Shown here in pieces: positions 35,841-46,536 of a stretch of 64,000 bases of DNA. Where the stretch lies: the NCBI GenBank assembly GCA_033060915.1, contig CM065394.1, forward strand, positions 13,551,001 to 13,615,000, written 5' to 3'. How positions within the stretch are numbered: position 1 is the stretch's first letter; the number at the start of each line of letters is the position of its first letter. This DNA is from Euryodendron excelsum. Lineage: Eukaryota; Streptophyta; Magnoliopsida; Ericales; Pentaphylacaceae. Made by a program: the position numbers and the translations under genes. A model generated the notes under the pieces. That model saw only the letters and a program-made list of their open reading frames with translations. It was not told the DNA's origin and ran no database searches.

Positions 35841-37629
35841 GGTAATCAAAATAACCTTAGCGTCGATTGCAGTGGCGCTAGGGCAAAATATCTACTAGCG
35901 ACAGGCCATTTATTAGCTTGGCACCACTACTAGTGGCCCCAACCACTTAGAAAAGTTTTAAGATGGCAAGAAACCTATCTTTCGACCGTTAGGATGCAAG
36001 GCAAAAGATTTGGGCGCCTACCCTAGTGACTACCATGCAATTTTTGGCTTGGCTCCATTAGAAGTGACTCCGAAAAGTCCAGGAATGATCTAAAAGGTTT
36101 TGAGTAACCAGATTCGGCCAGGAATGGACGAGAACCCTTGAGAGAGTGCCCCAGAGATAACTAGCTTAAAAAACAATGCTAGAATAGTTGAAAAGGTTGA
36201 CCGGCCCGCCAGGGGCAAAATGGTCAATTGAATCGAAAAAACACCGAAATGGACTCAAAGTAACCCGTGAGAAGGCTTAAAGATTGGAAACACTATTGAG
36301 AGTATTCTAAGGGATTTTCGATTTGATACCTAGAGCCAGTGTGGTTGGAAAAGACGACCGGCCTACTAGGGACAAAACGGTCATTTTGCATCGGGCTTGC
36401 CGGAATAGACTCGATAGTCTCAGAAGGTTACTGATTTGATACCTAGAGCCGATGTGAATCCTAGAGGCAATTGGATGCCTAGGGGCAAAATGATCATTTT
36501 GACTAGATGGTCTCAGAATTGATCTGGAATAGACTGGAAGGCACTTGAACATGCCAAATTATCTTTGGGACAATATTAGAAGGGTGGACTTATCGCTATG
36601 AGGACTCAGGTACTTTCTCGAGAAACAAGACAAAATGGCTCAAAGATCATTTTGGTCATTTTTCACTAGAGTGGGTTAGCAGGCACTAGTGTTGACCCAA
36701 GTTTTGAGTATTTTTGCCACTCTGACAGTGTGTGACGAGTTGGTTTCCAAAGGTATCTCGGCCTTCGGTAAACATGTCATGGCCAAGACGGGAGGTCGGT
36801 CCCATGACATAGAGGATTTGTTGGTAATTCCCAATGTCGACCTATTTACGAGTGTTTCTGCCACTCTGACGATTGCGATGTTTGTGAGTATTTCTGTCAC
36901 TTTAATAGTGTGCGTTCATTCTAAAAACTGTCTTATCTCGATAAGCTGCTGGATGTTCTTATCATCTGAGGGATCAACTTTTTCAAAAGACGTGCTGGAT
37001 AATGGACATTCTACATTGGTGGACTAGCAGACCCCAGAAGTCAACCGTTCTACCATCTCGAGGACTTGGGTTCCGTCCTGGTCGATAGGTTTGAGGAATT
37101 TTCTTGATAAACATGCCAAACTAGATTGACTTACCATCTAAGGGATCAAATTTCTCGAAAGACACGCCAGATTGAGCTTAACTAGTCTAGATTGGAATTG
37201 AAACTGGAATTGAAGTTAAAATACAGACATACCATCTTTAGAAAGACGTGCCAACTAAAATTGGACAAAACAATGCCCTAAGGGCATTTTAATCATTTTG
37301 CCTCAATTGGGCCCAGCGGGCCCGTGAAGCGATTGATTAACTAGATTGAGTCTAAAAAACATGTTTGGACTTGAATGTATGTGTGTCGGTGTCAATGTGA
37401 GTCCGGTTGGGCCGGAGATTGCCGAGTGGGCAAAAAAAGGGGTGCTTATAGCTAAGGCCATGGGTAACTCGGGTGGGGGGCACAAACTCCATTTACAACT
37501 GACTATGCACCGATCGGTGATGCACAGTCAGGTTCAAACCTTCGTTTGTAGGTCCAAATCTAATTTCATGGAGACTTTGAGACCACCAACAGATAGGTCC
37601 TTTAAAAATGTTCAAATTAGACACCAATT

Positions 37630-38200
37630 ACTATTAAGAAACAAAGGAGAAACCTCAGTCCCAAGTGGATGAGAACACTGCTACGATTTTCTACAGCACA
37701 GCCATTTTTCAAAGGTTCTTTGGGATCTTAAACCTCAACAAAAAATTATTCTGAGACCATAGGTAGAGATCTATTAAAAAAATTACTTGATTTAGACTCA
37801 AATTTCGCATGATTCCATTGAGAAACAAAAGAGAAAACTCTATTTAAATTTAGAAGAAATTTTGGTGCAAAATCTATAGAAAGGATGACTTTCGAAAGAA
37901 TTTTTAGACCTCAAAACTTCATGAAAAATTATTCTAAAAACATGAGGAGATCGGGCTCGAAGAGTAAATATTTTAGACACTTGATTCATCAAAATCCATC
38001 GAGAAATGAGAAAGAAAACCAAATTTAAAGTTAGGATGAATTTTGGTGCGAATTTGTCAAGTACAATGCACTTTAGAGCCTTTTCGGGACACCGAATTTT
38101 CATGAAACTGAGTTCTGAACATTTGACTAGATCAGGTTCAAAAATTCATATGGTTTGGTTTAGAAATGAAGGGGATATGTTGGTTTAAAGTTTTCTAAGA
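37630..38200. repeat. ~180-bp diverged tandem units in LTR H
   Basis: A phrase like GAGAAA(C/T)(A/G)A(A/G)AGAGAAAAC, then TTTTGGTGC(A/G)AA and CTCAAAACTTCATGAA, recurs near 37638, 37820 and 38000. I recall similar repetition in other Tekay LTRs. Confidence 0.55.
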
Positions 38201-39134
38201 AAATCTGCCATTGAGGCAGTTGTAGGGCTACAATTTTATTGATAATTGACCTATTTAAAAAAATTAATTTGAAGATGAATCTTTCAACACTTGTAACTGG
38301 AGTTATAATAGTGATTTGGACTTTAGTCTCACTTAAAAATATTGAATATACGAATTATAGTGAATTTTTAAAGTAGGACTGCCATAGCTGATTCTTGATG
38401 CCATGTACTATGATCTCAGCTTTGACCATACATTTGACTAAGTTAGAGTATTCAAACACTCATGAAATTTTTACTGTAGCTATTAGAGATGTGGGTGAGA
38501 TTGTGTACCAAATTTTGGGTCAGTTTGATATTTTTTGCCTATGTTTAGAACCTTTCAAATCTAGACCATCTGCTGTAGAAACTACATTTCAGCAGCACTG
38601 TCCTGTTTTATAAAATGCTAAATAAACACTTAGACTTGTCCTAAAATTGTGAAATTTGGTCTAGATATTCTTTAAAATGTTTATTTTTTATCACACAAGT
38701 TTTGAAAATTTTTTATATCAGATCATGAAGTTGTGTCCATTTTATTTTAGGCCGAGTCTAGGTAAGGGGAGTGAGGCAAGGCATCACACGTGTGCATTTT
38801 CACTCTTTTACAAGGAACATATGTTAATTTCAAAATAGATTCCTTTATAGGTTTGGCATGAACTTCGAGACAAACGAAAGTAAGGGTGAATGCGTAATCA
38901 GGTAGGGAGTACTTATCCTGCTTTATAATTCGATATATTGTTATTAAACTCTATGTTAAACTGCTCAGGAATATATCTGTTAGAAAGGTGTTTTTGGTGG
39001 TTATAAGTTGTTTTGAAAATGTTACCAAGATGGCAACACTAGTTCACTCATGTCTTTTTAATTCCTACAAAACTACTAGACACTACGTTTTATTCTCTAC
39101 ATTATTTCTATGCATGAATTGCATGTTAGCATTA

Positions 39135-39540
39135 GGAGAAATAAGGGTGGCATAACCAAAAGAGAAATGAGAATCATATAAGAACCCTGACAAGTGTGCA
39201 TAATGGGTGGGCTCTTACTGACTTGACGAGAGTGGAGTGTCATGGGTGGGCTCCGCTGGCATGATCTTTGCCTAGAAGAAATAAAGATGGCACCACCAAA
39301 TAACAAAACGAATGAAAATCAGACAAGAACCCCAGCAAGTGTGTATTATGGGTAGGCCCTTACCAACTTGACGAGAGTGGAGTGCATGGGTGGGCCCCAC
39401 CGGCATGATCTTTGCCCAGGAAGCATAAGACAAATAAGAACTCTGGCAAATGAGTATCATAGGTGGGCCCTTACTGGCTTAACCAGAGTGGAGTGTCATG
39501 GATAGGCCCCACTGGCTTGATCTTTGCCCAAGAAACATAA
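39135..39540. repeat. ~140-bp tandem repeat, nearly three units, in LTR H
   Basis: Each unit has AAGAACCC(T/C)(G/A)(A/G)CAAGTG, then GGGTGGGC, GACGAGAGTGGAGTG and CATGATCTTTGCCCA. Starts fall at about 39139, 39278 and 39420. Confidence 0.75.
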
Positions 39541-40264
39541 GGAAGATGTCAGACATGACAAACCTGCGGATCTGGACGAGATGACTTTTAAAGGATTTGG
39601 GGCATATGCAAAACATTATCATCATCATTTCTTTTAAATTTTGTCTTTGTATCTACTTGATTTCAAAATGTATAGTTAGTATCATTGAATCTGTTTGTTA
39701 CATACATGAAGTGTTGCTATCACTGTTTTATAACTGTACTTCTAAACTGCAAACCTATTATATCATGGGATTCTATCTTGCCTACTGAGCTTCATAACTC
39801 ACCCAATGTTTATGGGATGACATTTCAGGTATGACGAAGCAGGATCACAGAAAGAATTGTTGAATTTGGTCTGTCAAAGCTAAACACAGAGTTGTAAGAG
39901 ATAGTTTACTAGATCTGCGGGTTGACTTGTAAGGGATACTTAAGGATCCATTACTTGGAAAGTTTAGTTGGTAATTAGTAGTCTCATGCCTCGATTGTTC
40001 CAGGGTGGAAAATCAAGTCGTTGTAAGCACCTCATTTTTGACCGCTCAACAGTCTACGCTCCGTGCAAACTTGTACTCAAGTCAATATGGACGTATTCCA
40101 ATTGAAATGAACTCTCTGAGTCTAATCCCGTCTGTCCATCGTTTCGTGGGCCCACCAAGCCCAAATAGAGGCAAAATGACCAAAATGCCTTTAGGGGGCA
40201 TTGTAGTTTCCAATTCCAATTCCAACCCCTCTCTCGAGACAGTTGATTCCTCGAGACGATAAAT

Positions 40265-40890
40265 CTATTCCAAACTAGGCACGTCTTTCCAAAGACGGTA
40301 AGTCCCCTTTCCAAGTCTAACCCCTCTCTCAAGACAGTTTATTCCTCGAGATGGTTCCAAATCCGACACGTCTTTCCGAAGACGATAAGTCCCCTTTCCA
40401 ATTCCAATCCCTCTCGAGAGAGAGTTTATTCCTCGAGACGATTCCAAATTAGGCACGTCTTTCCGAAGACGGTAAGTCCCCTTTCCAATGCCAACCCCTC
40501 TCTCGAGACAGTTTATTCCTCGAGACAGTTCCAAATCAAGCACGTCTTTCCGAAGACGGTAAGTCCCCTTTCGAATTTCAATCCCTCTCTCAAGATAGTT
40601 TATTCCTCGAAACAGTTTCAAATTTGGCACGTCTTTCCGAAGACGGTAAGTCCCCTTTCCAATTCTAATCCCTCTCTCGAGACAGTTTATTCCTCGAGAC
40701 GGTTCCAAATTAGGCACGTCTTTCCGAAGACGATAACACCCCTTTCCAATCCCTCTCTCGAGACAGTTTATTCCTCGAGACGGTTCCAAATCAGGCACGT
40801 CTTTCCGAAGACGATAAGATCCCTTTTCAATTCCAATCCCTCTCTCGAGACAGTTTATTCCTCGAGACGGTTAGGCACGTTTTTCGAAGA
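40265..40890 (+). repeat. Eight ~77-97 bp U3 repeat units in LTR E
   Basis: The CACGTC box recurs near 40280, 40377, 40454, 40541, 40628, 40714, 40796 and 40876. Each unit has the hairpin CGTCTTTCCGAAGACG (six-base stem, TCCG loop), a CCCCTTTCCAA box and two CTCGAGAC boxes around AGTTTATTC. Most units are multiples of three, so a 177-codon frame survives on the minus strand by chance. Confidence 0.9.
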
Positions 40891-41369
40891 AAATCTCTTC
40901 AAAATGGTAAGTTCCTTTAAACCTATCGACCGGGACGAGACCCCAAGTCCCTTAGATGGTAGAACGGTTCACCTTTGGCACCTGCTAGCCCGCCAATGCA
41001 GAAATGTCCGTTTAGGCATGCCTTTTGAGAAAATTGACTTCTCAGGCGCTAAGTCCCTTTAGCAGCTTCCTAAGATCAGGCAGTCTCAAGAATGATCGCG
41101 AGCCGTCAGAGTAGCGGAAATACTCGCAAACATTGCAACCGCAGAGTAGCGGAAATACTCGCAAACAGGTCGATATAGGGAATTGCCAACAAACCCCTGT
41201 GTCACGACGACCGCCGTCAGAGTGACGGAAACACTCAAAACCCAAGTCAACACCGGTGCCTGCTAGCCCACTTCGGTGAAAAATGGCCAAACTGCCCCTT
41301 GGGCCAATTCCGAGACTTTTTGGTCAAGATGACCATTTCGCCCCTAGACATCCAAACACCCCGGGAACC

Positions 41370-41840
41370 ACACCGGCTCTAGGTATCAAACCGGTAACTT
41401 CCCAAAAATGCTTCTTATAGTATTCTCAACCTTCCTCTATCTTTCTGGATCATTCCGAGTCAATTTCGGCAAACCAGGTACAAAATAACCGTTTTGCCCC
41501 TGGTGGGCCGGTCTCTTTTTCTGACCACACCGGCTCTGGGTATCAAACTGGTAACTTCCTGAGAATGCTTTTTATAGTGTCCTCAACCTTTCTTTATCCT
41601 TTTCAGATCATTCCGAGTCAATTCCGGCATACCCGGTACGAAATGACCGTTTTGTCCCTAGTGGGCCAGTCACCTTTTCTGACCACACTGGCTCTGGGAA
41701 TCAAACCGGCAACCTTTGGAAACATTCTGAATAATGTTTCCAAATCTCAAGTCTTCTTCCGGGACAGTCTGAGTTCGTCCCAGTCGCTTTCCAGCCCAAT
41801 TGACTGTTTTGCCCCTAAAGGCCCGATCAACCCTTCCGAC
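41370..41840 (+). repeat. Three ~157-bp U3 units in LTR E
   Basis: CCGGCTCTGGGTATCAAAC boxes at about 41375, 41532 and 41690 are spaced 157 and 158 bases. Each is followed by an AATGACC(A/G)TTTTG box and a GGGCCGGTC-type box. Copy F has the same three units on the other strand. Confidence 0.8.
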
Positions 41841-42069
41841 ACATCCTATCTCCACTTTTCAAGTCAAATACCTCTGGACATTATTCCAGGTGTTCTTGCT
41901 CTTTTCTGGCCTTCCGGGTCATTCCCAGCCTCTTCAAATCATTCTAGGACTTTCCGGAGTCACTCCTAGTAAAGCTAGGCTGAAAATTGCATGGTAGTCA
42001 CTAGTACAGGCCCCCGAATCTAGTCAAAGATACGTTGCTTGCTGACCTAAATACTTTTCTAACTGGCTG

Positions 42070-42088
42070 GTGCCACTCCTAGTGGCAC
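42070..42088 (+). promoter_or_regulatory. Dyad upstream of TATA in LTR E
   Basis: GTGCCACT and AGTGGCAC arms around CCT, 55 bases before the TATA box. The counterpart in F is at 52017-52035. Confidence 0.5.
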
Positions 42089-42143
42089 AAAGAGGAATTT
42101 TTCCCTAGCGCCACTGCAACAGGTGCCAGGTCTGTCCTATCTC

Positions 42144-42151
42144 TATAAATA
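42144..42151 (+). promoter_or_regulatory. TATA box of LTR E
   Basis: TATAAATA, followed by a leader with several AAACCCTAG boxes and an imperfect CATACACT repeat. Confidence 0.6.
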
Positions 42152-43019
42152 CAGAGCCTCTTCCAGTGTAAAAGAGGTCCACAAACTCAGTCTAAAAATC
42201 CTAAAATTTGACATACAGAGCTCGAACACTCCCTAAACCCTAGCTTCCCTAGGTTTTCTAAACCCTAACCACCATACACTAAACCCTAGCCTCCTATACA
42301 CTCATACACACCCCCATACACTCATACACTAGCCTTCAACCCTCTTTTGAAGACTTGAATAGCTACAATCTGAAGTTTGAAGATTGAAGACAACTCTTGA
42401 AGATTGAAGACGAAGATCAAGATGAAGACCGAAGACAAGCAAGGCGCGCAAAATAAACAAGACATACGGTAGGCTTTCTTTTTAAATTTCAGCACTTCCC
42501 CCCTCTCTCTTCTCTCTCCTAACCTACTTGGGTTTTCTCTATTTTAATCCCCCATCTCTTCCCCCCCCCCCCCCCCCCTTCTTTGCATGCTTGAAACAAG
42601 GGGATTCCCGGTCCATGTGTAGGATTGGACTATTGGAGAGTCACCGTGTCGGGGGCTTTCTTTTAGTCTAACCGGAAACCACGTGGGTTCGGCCCCCTTG
42701 ATTATGTTATAAAGCCTTAACCTTGTATGTTCACGACCCCAAATTTGCATTATGCATATCATGATCTTGCATCTTTGAAAAATCGTTTTCAAACTTGTTT
42801 TCAAAATTGCATCAAAATTTCCTTTTTCAAAATCACAATCCTAAGATGATTCTAGCCTTTCTATGGTTAGGGTTGCTTTAGGAAAGTGTTACATTTAAAG
42901 TGACCAATATGGTCCATATTTTCAACTCCTTGTTATTTTCAAAACCACTTTCTTAAAGTGTTTCTAGCCCTCTTATGGTTAGAATCGCTTTAGAAAAGTG
43001 AGATATTTTAATATATATA

Positions 43020-44650
43020 TATATATTCTAAAAACTCTCTTTTCAAATCCCTCCTCCTAAAAATCTCTTTTCCAACATGCTTTCCAAAAGCTCCTCTTTT
43101 CAAAATTGTTTTCAAAAACTCCCTCCAAAAATCTTTTTTCCAAAACTTCTCTTTTTAAACTCCTCTCCAAAACGCTCTCTTCAAAGTCCACTTTCCAAAA
43201 ACATTCCCTAGGTTTCCTTCTTAGAAAAACCTCTTCCTAAATCTCTTTCTTAAAAATCTCTTTCTAAAAAACTCCTCACTAAGATCTCTTTCCAAAAACT
43301 TTCTCTCCTCAAAATTCACTTTCTAAAAACACTCTCTAAATTCACTTTCCTAAAAACTCTCTCCAACAATCTCCTTCCAAAAATCTTTCTAAAAAAACTC
43401 TCTTTCCAAAATCTTTCCTCTAGAAACTCCTCTCTAGGATTTCCTTCCAAAAAACTTGTTTCCAAAAACACACTTTTCAAAAACTCTTTTCTTAGAGCCT
43501 AAGTCAAGCCTTAGAACCCACAATTGGGAAACCCTAATTTTCTTTCCAAAAACATGATTTTCAATCCTGCCCCAAACCTAGGTCTCCAAAAACTCTCGTT
43601 TTCTACGTCAAAATTAGGTTTCTAAAAACCTCTTTTGTATGTCAAAACTATAGTCCTCCAAATCTAGGGTTTCTAAAACTTTTCTTTTCCAAATCCTTGC
43701 CCAAATCCAATCTTCCCATTTATGAAACTAGATCCAATCCTTCGTTTTTTAAACCAAAATCAAAATTTCTCTTTTAGAAACAAAATCCAATCCCTTCCTA
43801 GTCTAAATCTTTCCTAATTCAACTCTTTCCTAATCTTCTATTTTCCTAAATGTTAAGTTTTCAAAACTTGAACATAACAATCTTTCCTAAATTTTAAAAC
43901 TCAAAATCTAAATCTTTCCTAATTCAAATCTTTCCTAATTTCCTACCTTCCTAAACCATAAGTTTCTTAAAACTTTCAACTTCCACATCTTTCCTAATTC
44001 TACCCCTTTCCAAATCTTAACTTCCCAAATCTAAATTTTCAAATCTTTCTTAAACTCAAACCTTTCCTAACCTCAAGATTTTCTAAAACTCTAAAACTTT
44101 CTAAATTTTAAATCTTTCCAAATTCAAAACTTTCTTAAGTTAAATTTTTCTAAACTTTCAAACTTTCTAAATTTTAAACTTTCTAAATTTCAAATCTTTC
44201 CAAATTTCAAAACTTTCTAAACTCAAAACTTTCTTATTTTCAAAACTTCCTTGTTCTCTAAACTTTCCAACTTTCAAAACTTCTTTATTTCAAAACATTC
44301 CAAATTCCAAAAACTTTCTTAATTCAAAACTTTCCTAAGTTAAAACTTTCCTAATTCCAAAACTTTCCTAAGTTCAAACTTTTCTAATTCAAAACTTTCT
44401 TAATTCGAAACTTTTCTAAATCGGACCTTTCCTAATTCGAATCTTTCCTAAATTCAATCCAATCTTCTTCCAATCCTCAACGTCCAACGTTCGAGTCCAA
44501 TCTTTCTTAATCTCAAGTCCTTTCTAAATCCTCTCTTTCCTAAGTCTAGGTTTCCTAAAACCAAGTCTTTCAAAATCAAATCTTCCAATCAAAGTTCAAT
44601 CTCTCAATCTTCCAATCTAATTTCCAATTCAATCTCTTTCTTCCAATCAA
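43020..44650 (+). repeat. Pyrimidine-rich degenerate repeat in LTR E U5
   Basis: About 1.6 kb made of variants of TTTCCTAATTCAAAACTTTC on the sense strand, with few G. The matching purine-rich stretches on + are 28920-30080 (C), 31400-32880 (D), 49430-51060 (F) and 62160-63540 (G). Confidence 0.85.
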
Positions 44651-44665
44651 CTCTTCTATTTTCAA

Positions 44666-44681
44666 TCGGACTCTTGTCCGA
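44666..44681 (+). other. U5 hairpin of LTR E
   Basis: TCGGAC-TCTT-GTCCGA forms six perfect pairs around a TCTT loop. It lies directly before the conserved block GAACTAC...GACCTGATTC. Confidence 0.65.
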
Positions 44682-45542
44682 ACTACAACTGACCTGATTC
44701 CTCCAAAAGGATACATAAGCAACCCTCACGGGTGCGGTCACAACATTTTTCAAGTTTCTATTTCTCCAACTTCTTTCAAATCTCCAATTCTACAATCTTC
44801 TTCAAGTTTCCAATTCTATGTTCTATTTCCAATTCCAAAAATCTAGTTTTAAATTTCTATTTTCAATTTTCAAAACCTTCCAATTTCAAACCTATCTTTT
44901 CAAATCTCTTTCTGAAAACGAATCAATTTCTTTCCAAATCTATTTTTAAATCTATTTTCCAACTCTCTTTTCTTACAGTTGCATATCATGCATTATGTTA
45001 GTTTCTTTTCAAATATTGTTTTCCTAAAGTGGATAGGATTGAACATTAATTAGTTGAAGACTCTCATAGGTGAATCTAGGGTAGATTGACATGTAGGTAC
45101 CGAAAGGGCGGGGTAGGGTGATGGCTTAGTGTGTCTTCCCTATACATAACCAACCTCTGAACCTAGAATCACTATTTTCAAAGACCAAAATGGGGTTATT
45201 TTTCAAAAAGGGCTTAATATTTTCTAAAGGTTGCTAAATAACCTGTTTTCTTAAAAACCCTCTCTTGAAGAGATATTTTCAAAAACCTTTTTTTCCAAAA
45301 ACCCTAAGTGTAGTTTTCGGATTATGCTTAGTTTTTAGGTGACCTAACTTACCTTAATCAAGTCAGGTGGCAACTTCAAATCTTTTTCAAAAGCCCTTTA
45401 TTCAAATCAATTTTCAATTCAAACCTAGTGGCACTCATTCTTCTAGGAGGGTGAGTTCTAACGAGAGAGTACAGTATTTTTCTCGCTTGTGTGTGTATTC
45501 CTCGAGTGTGAAAAATCTAGGTGCTACAGTCGTGACAAAATT

Positions 45543-46524
45543 AGGTGTAGAATCATAGATGCATACTATCGACTTGTTGCTAAGCATAATCAAATATCCA
45601 GGTTTTTATAAATATCTACTCTAGATTGAATTAGTTTTAGAATCAAAGATGCGTACCATCAATTAGTGCAATACATATGCTAAACACTAGTTCATGCATA
45701 AGTATTACCGAACATAATCAAACATCTAAATTTTCATAAATATCCAGGGTTTGATCCCAAAGAATTAAGAAGAAGAAGGTTTAAACATTGAAAACTAGTT
45801 TACCTCCATTATTCATCCAAGATCTTCAATTGATCTTCACAATTGATCCCAAGATGGAATTTAGCTACTCATCATAATTATAGATACACAAAGCTCTATG
45901 TAAATTTATTAAAAACTGAGTAATCTGATTGCAAGAATTAAAAACTGAATGAAAACTATGAAAACTTCTACTCTAAACTACTTCTAAAACCTCTAAAACT
46001 GTCCTCTCCCTTTTTGGGTTTGATGGCAAGTATACATAATTAAGTCTGGAGTCCTAAACCAATAAGGAAATAAAAATTCTGCAGCTGGGTCAGTTGGTCG
46101 TTCGAACGACCAAAATAGTGCATATTTTGACGTTCGAACGACGAGTCTCATTCCTTAAGAAATCTTTCGATGGTCGTTCGAACGACCAAAATAATGTTTA
46201 TTGTGGCGTTCAAACAACAAGATCTCATTCCTTGAGAAATCCTTTGATGGTTGTCCGAAAGACCAAAATAGTGTATTTAGTGACGTTTGAACGACCATTA
46301 TAGTGATCAAAACAACTCTCTGAATCTTTAGCCTTCATCCAAACAGCGTTCGAATTATGACTTTAGTGGTCAACTTCTAGTCACTTTTTTAGCTTCATTT
46401 CCTATAGAAATCAAAATAGACTTAATTAGTACTAGAATATAACTATAGAGGTATATACAATCCTAAACTAAAGGTAACAAAGCACAAGTTAAGGTCTTAT
46501 AATTTCACTTTTGGAGCGCAATCA
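45543..46524 (-). mobile_element. 3' LTR of J, inner segment
   Basis: 982 bases collinear with 55286-56256. Together with 26938-27317 it gives a 1362-base LTR, against 1348 for the partner. It carries two perfect copies of the palindrome GGTCGTTCGAACGACC. Confidence 0.85.
46096..46300. repeat. Repeated palindromes in the 3' LTR of J
   Basis: GGTCGTTCGAACGACC is perfectly self-complementary. It stands at 46096-46111 and 46172-46187, 76 bases apart, followed by AAAATA(A/G)TG and a second near-palindrome, GACGTTCGAACGACGAG. A third, decayed unit follows. The frame of about 69 codons across it is a by-product of the repeat. Confidence 0.85.
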
Positions 46525-46535
46525 CACCCCCCAAC
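46525..46535 (-). other. Polypurine tract of J
   Basis: On the minus strand GTTGGGGGGTG abuts the TGATTGCG start of the 3' LTR. Confidence 0.75.
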
Positions 46536-46536
46536 T

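Larger units (their letters stand above)
28117..37450 (-). mobile_element. Long LTR copy C, solo, carries D
   Basis: Starts TGTCACGGCCCGATTTTT and ends GGGTGCTTATA. It is flanked by GCTAA at 28112-28116 and 37451-37455. Without D it is 4541 bases. The last bases are TA where other copies have CA. TATA on the minus strand is at 35833-35840. It has no internal domain. The break made by D falls within the U5/R part, and the text continues on the other side exactly as in F and G. Confidence 0.92.
40022..45528 (+). mobile_element. Long LTR copy E, solo
   Basis: Starts TGTAAGCACCTCATTTTT and ends TCTAGGTGCTACA, 5507 bases. It is flanked by GTCGT at 40017-40021 and 45529-45533. It is the only full-length copy besides A in the + orientation. 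Its extra length comes from eight U3 repeat units (40265-40890). It also carries three ~157-bp units (41370-41840), a TATA at 42144, a C18 run at 42561-42578 and a 1.6 kb pyrimidine-rich stretch in U5. It has no coding domain. Confidence 0.94.
27318..45537 (+). mobile_element. Tekay-like solo LTR H, carries C, D and E
   Basis: Starts TGTAATAACCC and ends GTCGTGACA, flanked by AAATT at 27313-27317 and 45538-45542. After removal of C (with D) and E the LTR is about 3369 bases. TGTAA-x-ACCC...GTGACA ends match those of M and N, whose primer side is known, so + is the likely sense. The internal text has no coding domain: it is a solo LTR. Frames inside it at 27408-27722, 27621-27866 and 37346-37672 follow simple repeats or show no known feature. 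Confidence 0.85.

Noticed and set aside
40265..40798. 177-codon minus-strand frame with a repeated RGINCLERG-type unit
   Set aside because: It is the antisense of the U3 tandem repeat of LTR E. Units that are multiples of three keep one frame open, and F shows the same text on its + strand as repeat debris.
40265..40890. CRISPR-like array
   Set aside because: The units are contiguous tandem repeats without unique spacers, in a plant LTR.
46094..46303. Small gene in the J LTR
   Set aside because: The frame follows the 76-bp palindromic repeat and is broken in the partner LTR (55870-56055).
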